From positions 1 through 40,048 of the forward strand of contig JAGVIA010000039.1 in assembly GCA_020056305.1 (NCBI GenBank): DNA of 40,048 nucleotides. The letters are read 5' to 3'. Positions 14,027 through 20,571 of this stretch are shown here, one piece after another. The position numbers and the translations under genes were made by a program. The notes below the pieces were generated by a model. It was given only the letters and a program-made list of their open reading frames with translations. It searched no databases and was not told the DNA's origin. The stretch is from an archaeon. GTDB lineage: Archaea; Micrarchaeota; Micrarchaeia; Anstonellales; Anstonellaceae. Positions within the stretch are counted from its first letter, which is position 1; each line of letters begins with the position of its first letter.

Positions 14027-14839
14027 CTAAGCCTCAGGGTCAAGCTCAGATGCCTTTACGCTGCCGGTGTATTGGAACTTTTTTGCATCTGTCAGGTGCT
14101 GGTGGCGCAGGCGGTACCATTCTACGAAGAATGGGTCGATTTCGCACACAAGCGCCTGCTCCTTTTCATCCGCCTGCGCAATGCATTTGCCATGAGGGTC
14201 GAATATGGCTGAATTCCCGCAGAACTTTTTTTCGCCGCATGCGCCCGCGGGATTGCAGCCCATTGCAAAAAACTGGTTTTCGATTGCGCGGGCGCGAAGA
14301 AGCGTGAGCCAGTGCTCCTTTTCATCCTCTTGGAATGCGCCGGATAAGAAACAAAAGAAGCCCCAGGAGAGCCCGAACTCGCGCATTGCCTCGGGAAAGC
14401 GCAAATCATACGAGAGGAATGTTGCGGAGCGGAAAGTGTATGTGTCAAAATAGGGGATATTTTCGCCGGCTGAAAAATACGGTGTTTCTCCTGCGATTGA
14501 GTGCAGGTGGATTTGCTCGTATTTGCAAATCAAATTGGCATTCTGGTCAAAGACAACGGAAACTTTTTTTGGCAAGCCAGCGGCATTGCTTGCTCCTTCA
14601 ATGAACGAGCCGATTGCGTATGCTTTTTTTTCAGCTGAAAGCATGCGGAGGAATTCTGCTGTTTTGCCTTTCTCATTTTCCGAAAATCTCGCCGCGTCTT
14701 CTATGCACGGGCCGGTTGCGAAAAGCTCGGGGAAGAGGAAAACGTCTGCTGAAATGCCTTTGAGAAGCTCCCGCGCGTGCGCTAAATTTGCATCAATATC
14801 CTTTGGGGAGATTTGCATCTGGGCAAGCGCGATTTTCAT
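14027..14839 (-). CDS. Nitrilase-superfamily protein, probably catalytically inactive
   Basis: A 270-residue protein with the carbon-nitrogen hydrolase fold throughout: MKIALAQMQISPKDIDAN, FLFPELFATG with the catalytic Glu (E38), YDLRFPEAMREF and RARAIENQFFAMGCNPAG. The two other catalytic residues are changed. The Lys of the usual Y-R-K-x-H-L is Gln (Q109 in KYEQIHL) and the nucleophilic Cys before YDLRFPE is Ser (S143, codon TCG). Active members hydrolyse amides or nitriles; loss of Lys and Cys argues for a binding or structural role. It is 26 bp downstream of the cysteine-rich pilin-like gene on the same strand, so they may be co-transcribed. The ATG at 14839 matches the family N-terminus; the upstream frame overlaps the neighbour. 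Confidence 0.85.
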   Translation of the reverse strand: MKIALAQMQISPKDIDANLAHARELLKGISADVFLFPELFATGPCIEDAARFSENEKGKTAEFLRMLSAEKKAYAIGSFIEGASNAAGLPKKVSVVFDQNANLICKYEQIHLHSIAGETPYFSAGENIPYFDTYTFRSATFLSYDLRFPEAMREFGLSWGFFCFLSGAFQEDEKEHWLTLLRARAIENQFFAMGCNPAGACGEKKFCGNSAIFDPHGKCIAQADEKEQALVCEIDPFFVEWYRLRHQHLTDAKKFQYTGSVKASELDPEA

Positions 14840-14865
14840 CGTATGCTTTGGGTGCGGAAAAATTA

Positions 14866-16773
14866 TTAGCCCGAGGGTATCGAATCTTTGCAGTAGCCGC
14901 CGTTTGGATTGCTGCATGTGTATGTGCCAGGGCAGTATTCTTGGCATTCCGCATCGTTTTGGCACCATGAAAATTCATTGCATTGAATGTGTGGTGGCGC
15001 TTGGCCGCAAATGCCGTTTCTGCATAAGCCGCCAAAACAGCAATCATATGAAGAGCCGCACGGCTCGCCCTCAAGTGAACATATGCAGGTAGTCTGCTCG
15101 CAATTGCCGCTGCAGCACTCTAAATCCGAGCCGCAAGAGCCGCTTCTTGGAGTGCATGCAGTGCATGTGCGCGTGCTTTCAGAGCACTCAAATCCGCTGC
15201 AGCAGTCGGAATCGCTGGCGCAGCCATCCGCATCCAGCCCGCATGAGGCGGCGCATTGGCCGTTTACGCAATATTGGGATTCGGAGCAGCAGTAGGAGGA
15301 ATCCGCGCAGTCCATGCCTTCTTCGTAGCAGCAGTGATTGTTGTCGCACCTTCCTCCGGGGCAGCATTCTGCATTAACTTCGCACAGCCCGCCGGGAGCG
15401 ACACAGTTTATGATCCTGCAGAAGCCGGGGTTGATAAAAGTTGAGCAGTAGCCGTTGGCACAGCAGCCGCCGTTGTCCGGGTTGCCGCTGTCGCATTGCT
15501 CGGCATTCTCGCTGCAGCGGCAGGTGTATCTTGGAGTGTTGATGTCGCATACGTATCCCTGGCAGCAGCCGCCGTTGTCCGGATTTGCGTTTGTGGCGCA
15601 ATAATCCCCGATGCCAGAGCAGCCGCCCATTCCAAGCATGCATGTGTTGCCAGTGCATGCATTCTCCCCGCAGCAATCCGTTGCTGACAGGCAGTGGCCG
15701 CCCACTTGCGAGCAAACAGTTGAGCACTGGTTCTCCTCGGTGCAATCGTTGCTCAGGCATTCGTTCGGGAAATTGCATGAACCGCTTTCTATCCTGCAAT
15801 ATCCGTTGAAGAAGAATGTGATATCCGGGCAGCAGAGTGCAGGGTTTTGCGTTGCCATGCCCTGCGAAAGGCATCCGCAGTCATCTTGGCAGGTTTCGTA
15901 GTCTTCTTCGCCATTGCATATTTCGTCCCCGCATATTGGAATGGGCTGCATGCAGGTGTTGCCATCGCAGAAATTTGAGCAGCAATTCAAATTGACGCCA
16001 TTGCAGCCGCTTGCGCCATCAGGCATGCAACATGCAGTGGGGCCCTGGCTCCCTATTTGCGCGCATGCGAGGGGCTCGCTTGATTCTGCTGTTTGGCAGC
16101 AGTCCGAAGGCATTTCACATTGGGCGCCGATGCCGCCGAGGCAGCACACGCTTCCAAATCCATCAGGCCGTTCATTGCATGAGGCGCCTTGTGAGCAGCA
16201 TTGGGAAGAATCCGAGCAGAAATCTCCGTTTGCAATGCAGCATTGGCTGCCATCACAAAGTGAGGAGCAGCATTCGGCATTGTCAGCACATGTTTCTCCC
16301 GCTATTGTGCAGAGTGGGATATCGCAATCGGCGCACGGTATGGGAGTTCCATAGTCCCCGCCGCATGTGTCAATCCCATCGGCAGAAGTATAGCAATATT
16401 CCAGCCCGAATTGCGTGCCAGAGGGCATGCCTTCTGGAGTATTTACGCCAATCGTCATGCGCCGCCCTGCCTCAAAAACAATGTTTGCATCTGTTGCGTA
16501 TTTCTCATCCTTTCCAATGGGCTTGACTACGACTTTTCGAAGCCTTGCCGTGTCAGCGGCGTTGTTTTGCATCACTAGGTCAAGCCCTGCGGGCTTTGCC
16601 TTGGAATCAATGACTGCAAAAGGCTGCTGCTGCGCCCATTTTGCGCGCCCCGCATCCTCTCCTGCGGATGCGCCCCAGCCAGGGAAAAAGCCGAGAAGGG
16701 AGGCTGCGATGATGCCGATTATCAGGACCACTGCAAGGATGATTACGTATTCCGTTGTTGAAGTGGCGCGCAT
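14866..16773 (-). CDS. Cysteine-rich protein with class III pilin-like N-terminus (paralogue 1)
   Basis: A 635-residue predicted secreted or anchored protein. Residues 1-9 (MRATSTTEY) resemble a class III prepilin signal with the key Glu at position 8. A hydrophobic helix (10-30) follows, then GFFPGWG, W46 and PFAV at 51-54. Residues about 55-130 look like a small beta domain. From about residue 126 to the end there are roughly 94 cysteines and about 17 CC pairs, arranged as repeats such as CADNAECCSSLCDGSQCC and CGSDLECCSGNCEQTTC (C-x5-CC-x3-C-x4-C). This is the inhibitor cystine-knot spacing. No known family is recognised. The ATG at 16773 lies 27 bases from a TATA box and has no Shine-Dalgarno, so it is probably leaderless. 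It shares its N-terminal domain with the protein at 33181-36090. Confidence 0.88.
   Translation of the reverse strand: MRATSTTEYVIILAVVLIIGIIAASLLGFFPGWGASAGEDAGRAKWAQQQPFAVIDSKAKPAGLDLVMQNNAADTARLRKVVVKPIGKDEKYATDANIVFEAGRRMTIGVNTPEGMPSGTQFGLEYCYTSADGIDTCGGDYGTPIPCADCDIPLCTIAGETCADNAECCSSLCDGSQCCIANGDFCSDSSQCCSQGASCNERPDGFGSVCCLGGIGAQCEMPSDCCQTAESSEPLACAQIGSQGPTACCMPDGASGCNGVNLNCCSNFCDGNTCMQPIPICGDEICNGEEDYETCQDDCGCLSQGMATQNPALCCPDITFFFNGYCRIESGSCNFPNECLSNDCTEENQCSTVCSQVGGHCLSATDCCGENACTGNTCMLGMGGCSGIGDYCATNANPDNGGCCQGYVCDINTPRYTCRCSENAEQCDSGNPDNGGCCANGYCSTFINPGFCRIINCVAPGGLCEVNAECCPGGRCDNNHCCYEEGMDCADSSYCCSESQYCVNGQCAASCGLDADGCASDSDCCSGFECSESTRTCTACTPRSGSCGSDLECCSGNCEQTTCICSLEGEPCGSSYDCCFGGLCRNGICGQAPPHIQCNEFSWCQNDAECQEYCPGTYTCSNPNGGYCKDSIPSG
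15461..15582. repeat. 20-bp direct repeat inside the cysteine-rich gene
   Basis: The plus-strand 20-mer CAGCAGCCGCCGTTGTCCGG occurs at 15461-15480 and again at 15563-15582, spaced 102 bp (34 codons) apart, in the same reading frame. Both copies encode the stretch NPDNGGCC. This is consistent with recent duplication of a cysteine module. Confidence 0.8.
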
Positions 16774-16796
16774 AGATTGAAGAAATGGGGGCTTGG

Positions 16797-16804
16797 AATA
16801 AAAA
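16797..16804 (-). promoter_or_regulatory. TATA box of the cysteine-rich gene (leaderless)
   Basis: Minus-strand TTTTTATT is centred about 27 bases before the ATG at 16773, so transcription should start at the start codon. There is no Shine-Dalgarno, which agrees with a leaderless mRNA. Confidence 0.5.
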
Positions 16805-16896
16805 GATATCACAAAAATGGAATGTGGATGCGCTGATGCGCGTGAGTTGCGCTTATTGGGCAGATGCCAAATTGTTGTTTTTCCAGCTGTGCTAAG

Positions 16897-16905
16897 GATT
16901 AAAAG
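16897..16905 (+). promoter_or_regulatory. TATA box of the ZIP transporter gene
   Basis: GATTAAAAG lies 30-38 bases before the ATG at 16935, predicting a leader of fewer than 10 bases. No Shine-Dalgarno is visible. The 161-bp gap 16774-16934 is thus a divergent promoter region for the cysteine-rich gene and the transporter. Confidence 0.42.
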
Positions 16906-16934
16906 CGTGCATTCGAAGTAGCTTTCGGGATTCC

Positions 16935-17681
16935 ATGTCATTTGAGCTCATACTTGTTGCAACTCTTTGGGTGAGCATTGTTTCCCTTACCGGAATGGCG
17001 TTTTTCTTTTTGAATGAGAGGTATTTGCGCGTCTCAATAATACTTCTTGCAAGCCTTGCAGGCGGGACGTTTCTTGGCGCGGTTTTTTTGAAGCTGCTGC
17101 CCGTGGCGCTTGCGAATGCGCCGGCGCCGATGGTGACGGGCTTTGTGCTTGCAGGCATCGCACTTTTCTATTTTGTGGAGAGGGTTGTGGACTGGCACCA
17201 GCACGCGCACCAGCACGAGAGGCTTGTCGGCCCGAACAACCTGATTGGGGACGGCTTGCACAATTTCTTTGACGGATTGGCAATCGGCGCGGGCTACATA
17301 ATAAGCCCGGCAACAGGAATCATTGCAACCGTTGCCGTGATCATGCACGAGATACCGCAGGAAATCGGGGATGTGCGCCTCATGATAAAAAGCGGCTTTA
17401 GGAAGGAAAAGGCAGTTGTGCTCAATCTGTTCTCCGCGCTGCTTGTGGTGTCGGGGGGCGTGGGCTTCTTTGCCATTTATTATTATGCCGGGGGGATGAT
17501 TCCCAATCTAGAGTATTATGGGCTTTCCCTTGCGTGCGGCATGTTCATCTACATTGCAGTGACAGACCTCTCGCCTGATTTGCACAGGGAGATACTGCCG
17601 CCGCAGCTCTCGAATTTGCAGTTCGCGCTTGTGCTTGTTGGAATACTGTTCATCGCAAGCGTTGTGGCGTTTGTGCAGTAG
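16935..17681 (+). CDS. ZIP-family divalent metal transporter
   Basis: A 248-residue membrane protein with about eight hydrophobic segments. The ZIP metal-site motifs are present in the right order: HNFFDGLAIG (H109, D113) in the fourth segment and HEIPQEIGD (H138, E139, E143) in the fifth. A His-rich cytoplasmic loop (WHQHAHQHE, residues 87-95) lies between segments three and four as is usual for ZIPs. These proteins import Zn2+, Fe2+ or Mn2+; which metal is not readable from sequence. The gene probably has a very short leader (TATA at 16897). It ends two bases from the convergent gene at 17684. A link to metal supply for the nearby dismutase is speculative. Confidence 0.92.
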   Translation: MSFELILVATLWVSIVSLTGMAFFFLNERYLRVSIILLASLAGGTFLGAVFLKLLPVALANAPAPMVTGFVLAGIALFYFVERVVDWHQHAHQHERLVGPNNLIGDGLHNFFDGLAIGAGYIISPATGIIATVAVIMHEIPQEIGDVRLMIKSGFRKEKAVVLNLFSALLVVSGGVGFFAIYYYAGGMIPNLEYYGLSLACGMFIYIAVTDLSPDLHREILPPQLSNLQFALVLVGILFIASVVAFVQ

Positions 17682-17683
17682 TG

Positions 17684-19045
17684 TTAGTTCTTCCTGCCGA
17701 AAAAAGATAGTATGGTGCCGACAATTCCTCCTGCGCCGCCGCCATCATTACCAGCTGCCTTCGAATGCCCGCCTTCATCGCCACCGTTTTTGCCAGATGC
17801 CGTTGCATGCGAATCTGTGCCGCCGCCTTTTGATGCCCCACCAGCGCGATCATTTTTTGCATTTCCAGAAATAATCGCTTCAAGATCTTCTGCCTCTTTC
17901 AAATTTGCCAAAATCTTTTCTTTTGTGATGCCGCCAAGCTCTGCCTTTTCCCGCTCAATGCGCAAGTGCCGCGCGAATTCGGCATCATCATCTGATGCGG
18001 TTTTGTCATGAGCAGAAATTTGCGCATATGCATCTGACGCCTGCGGGGAATGTGCTGAGAGGTAGGCAGATGCAGAATCGATTTTGCCGCCTTCCTGCCC
18101 GGAATGCGCGGATGAATTGGCAGGGAAGGCGCCGTGCTTTCCATCTACGCGAAGGAAATGTGAGTTCTCAAGTGCGGCTATCTGCTCAAGCCATGCGCGG
18201 TGCGGCACGATTTGGTGCCTGAATGCCGCAGGCTCTGCCATCTCATGGCGGAGGCGGGATTCGTTCCAATCGCACATCTGGGCAAGTGCAAGCGCCGCTT
18301 TTGACGAAAGCCCCAGTTTCTGCAAAGATGAGGCAAGCGCATCCAAATCTGCTCGTGAAATTTCAGGGAATCCAAATTGCTGCAGGTTTTCCTCCTGCGC
18401 CATTTTGAGCAAATGCGGCAGGGGGAGGGATTTTATTTTGCTTATTTGCCCCAGGCGCGCATTTTGCAATTCCTGCGCAAGCTGCTGCCGCTTTTTGTGC
18501 CTGCCGATTTTCTCCACATCCAACTGGGGCTCTTGCGCAAGGGATTCGATACATGAGAGCAAATTCTGGAGCCTGCCCTTTTCCTTTTGCAACTGCCATT
18601 GCACCTGCTCGATTGCAAACTCATTGTCCTCCATTTTGTGCCCAAGCTCGAGGATGGAATAATATTCCTCCGCGGCATGCGCCGCCTTTTCCATGTCCCC
18701 CTTGCGCATAATCTTGATGATGTCCGCCATGCGCCGCCCGTGCTCAAGGGAAATTTTCTTTGCATCGAATTCGGAAACGAGCGCCTTCTCGAATTTTCCT
18801 ACATCTTTCCCCTTGCGCCGGACTTTGCGCGAGAATTTTATTTTTGTGGCAAATGCGGCGTGCGCAACCTTGTCTTTTTTTGCAAACAGCTCCCCGAAAT
18901 CAGCGATGATGTCTGCCAAGTCATCGGAGAGGGAGAGAAGCGTGGGGAAATCCTCGCTGGAATATTTGGAAAGCGCTGAATCTAGGGATTTTCTTTCGGA
19001 CATGAGGGATTCAATTTCTTTTTTTTCGGGAAGCAAAAAAACCAC
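17684..19045 (-). CDS. Hypothetical coiled-coil protein with Gly-rich linker and C-terminal hydrophobic helix
   Basis: A 453-residue soluble-looking protein of unknown function. Residues 1-200 are mostly charged helix with likely coiled coil near 140-205 (QVQWQLQKEKGRLQNLL). Residues 230-300 are a second helical region, 305-350 is low-complexity Ser/Ala/His, and 360-392 is another charged helix. A Gly/Ser/Ala/Asn linker (about 400-440) ends in IVGTILSFFGRKN, a short amphipathic or membrane-associating helix. The GTG at 19045 is 29 bases from a TATA box (19071-19078), consistent with a leaderless start. An internal ATG at 19003 (MSERKSLD) is an alternative. It is divergent from the membrane protein at 19216. 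No family recognised. Confidence 0.75.
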   Translation of the reverse strand: MVFLLPEKKEIESLMSERKSLDSALSKYSSEDFPTLLSLSDDLADIIADFGELFAKKDKVAHAAFATKIKFSRKVRRKGKDVGKFEKALVSEFDAKKISLEHGRRMADIIKIMRKGDMEKAAHAAEEYYSILELGHKMEDNEFAIEQVQWQLQKEKGRLQNLLSCIESLAQEPQLDVEKIGRHKKRQQLAQELQNARLGQISKIKSLPLPHLLKMAQEENLQQFGFPEISRADLDALASSLQKLGLSSKAALALAQMCDWNESRLRHEMAEPAAFRHQIVPHRAWLEQIAALENSHFLRVDGKHGAFPANSSAHSGQEGGKIDSASAYLSAHSPQASDAYAQISAHDKTASDDDAEFARHLRIEREKAELGGITKEKILANLKEAEDLEAIISGNAKNDRAGGASKGGGTDSHATASGKNGGDEGGHSKAAGNDGGGAGGIVGTILSFFGRKN

Positions 19046-19070
19046 GTTCGCAAATTGTTTGGCAGGCGGG

Positions 19071-19078
19071 ATTTAAAT
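19071..19078 (-). promoter_or_regulatory. TATA box of the coiled-coil orphan gene
   Basis: ATTTAAAT, a palindromic TATA element, is centred about 29 bases from the GTG at 19045 on the minus strand. It supports leaderless transcription starting at or next to that GTG. Confidence 0.42.
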
Positions 19079-19215
19079 GGAAAGCTACATGGAGAAGAAA
19101 ATGGCAGATTCATGGCAATAAATAAAATAACGCCCTTCCCTAGGCTAGTGTGGAACTGGATGCGTTAAGGAAAATAAAAAAGCTGAAAGCAAAGGTGCGG
19201 CTGCCCGGTGAAGTG

Positions 19216-20538
19216 ATGGGAAGGAGGCAAGCATCCTACCTGTTTGTGATTCTCATTATGGTGTTAGGCATAGCCATTGCCGGAGCTTCGGCAGGCATGG
19301 GTACGGGCAAACCAACACCGCCGTTTGCGAAAATGGCGGTTGATGAGCGCTCAAACGAGTGCGGGTGGCACTGGTCGAATGGCACGGCGCCTTTGGGTTG
19401 GAAGGATACCTCATGGTACACCGAAAGCGTGATAGCCACTGAGTTCGGCAACTGCACTTTCCGTAGCAACACAATCTATGTGCAGCAGGAAGAAATTGCA
19501 AAGTGCTGCGAAAAGCTTGGGCTAAAATACGCGCCGCAGAATCTTAGCGAGGAGCCACCCGTTTCATTGGAAATAAATAATGTTACCCGTGAATGCAGGG
19601 CGCTTAACTGGAGCGCCGCTGGCAAATACTATGAAGAAGGCTTGCCTGCCCCGAATGGCTCGCAATGGATGCCATATAGTATAGTTGACAGTAAGCGGTA
19701 TGTCAAAACTATGAAAGGAATCTGCTATCCAAGCGTCGGTGAAAGCACGGCAGTCATCAAAAAGTGCTGCGACGAGCTTGGGTATGCCTACGTGAATGAG
19801 ATGAAAAATACTTACGCCGCAGGCGAAACAAGCGGTCCGGGAATAGAGCTTTCAAGATTCAACTGGGGCACCTTCCTTATTTTTGCATTGGCGGCATTCT
19901 TTTTGGTAATTATTGCAACGGCCATATGCTACTTTGCCAGCAAGCGCAAGAAAGGGAAAATGCGGCAGAAAAAAATCCCGTCTGGCTGGCAGAAGGTTGC
20001 GCCCATATTGGCATTTTTTGTTCTTTTGTCAACCGGGTTTTTGCTGTTCATATTTCTTTGGCAGCCGGCCCAAGCGTTTTTTCATGATCTTGCTATTTTC
20101 CTGAGCCTGGAAAAAACACCAGTTATTCTGCCCCATTCCGGCGAAAAAGTAATGCTAAATGTGATACCGAGCTCCGGCAATTACAAAATCAGCAATTATC
20201 GGGCAGAGCTCAAAGAACCGTCACGGTACATATATTACGGGTCCTTTGTTGGGGCTGGCGTGGGATTTCATAGTTTCTTCAACTATTCTGACCACGGGCT
20301 TGGATATACCCGCGAAATCGATTCGTATACTAGTACAAATATCAAATATTCATGCATAAGAGGAGACTGTGGAGGCTTGCTAGAAGACGTAAACCGGACC
20401 ATCCAAAATCTTTCTGGGAGATTTCCGTATCCGTTCAATGCGACAATCTGCTTCTCAAACAATGCATATTCCAATGTTTTTATTGCCTCTAGGGATGAAA
20501 TAGCCGAAAGCACAGGGGCTGGTTGCCCCGTCAGGTAA
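19216..20538 (+). CDS. Membrane protein with duplicated four-cysteine extracellular domain
   Basis: A 440-residue protein with no recognised family. A hydrophobic segment at residues 7-27 (signal or anchor) is followed by two copies of one domain. Copy 1 has C49, W53, G78-x-C80, KCC at 96-98 and LG-x3-Y; copy 2 has C127, W132, G168-x-C170, KCC at 183-185 and LG-x2-Y. Two transmembrane helices (about 217-241 and 262-283) flank a basic cytoplasmic loop, and a C-terminal outside domain follows. About ten N-x-S/T sequons lie in the predicted external parts (for example NGT, NCT, NVT, NWS, NRT, NAT), suggesting N-glycosylation. The ATG at 19216 is preferred because GGTGA lies four bases upstream. 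A GTG at 19150 would add 22 residues. It is convergent with EF-2. Confidence 0.8.
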   Translation: MGRRQASYLFVILIMVLGIAIAGASAGMGTGKPTPPFAKMAVDERSNECGWHWSNGTAPLGWKDTSWYTESVIATEFGNCTFRSNTIYVQQEEIAKCCEKLGLKYAPQNLSEEPPVSLEINNVTRECRALNWSAAGKYYEEGLPAPNGSQWMPYSIVDSKRYVKTMKGICYPSVGESTAVIKKCCDELGYAYVNEMKNTYAAGETSGPGIELSRFNWGTFLIFALAAFFLVIIATAICYFASKRKKGKMRQKKIPSGWQKVAPILAFFVLLSTGFLLFIFLWQPAQAFFHDLAIFLSLEKTPVILPHSGEKVMLNVIPSSGNYKISNYRAELKEPSRYIYYGSFVGAGVGFHSFFNYSDHGLGYTREIDSYTSTNIKYSCIRGDCGGLLEDVNRTIQNLSGRFPYPFNATICFSNNAYSNVFIASRDEIAESTGAGCPVR

Positions 20539-20553
20539 AGCTTCCGCTGCCCA

Positions 20554-20571
20554 GTAAATAAAAGAAAAAAC
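20554..20571 (-). terminator. Poly-T terminator after EF-2
   Basis: Directly after the EF-2 TAG the minus strand reads GGTTTTTTCTTTTATTTACT, a T-rich tract of the kind that ends archaeal transcription. No T-run is present on the plus strand for the convergent gene ending at 20538. Confidence 0.5.

Noticed and set aside
14866-16773. Metallothionein or ferredoxin-like metal binding
   Set aside because: CC pairs with five-residue spacing and a secretion signal fit disulfide knots better than metal clusters, and no CxxCxxCxxxC cluster motif dominates.
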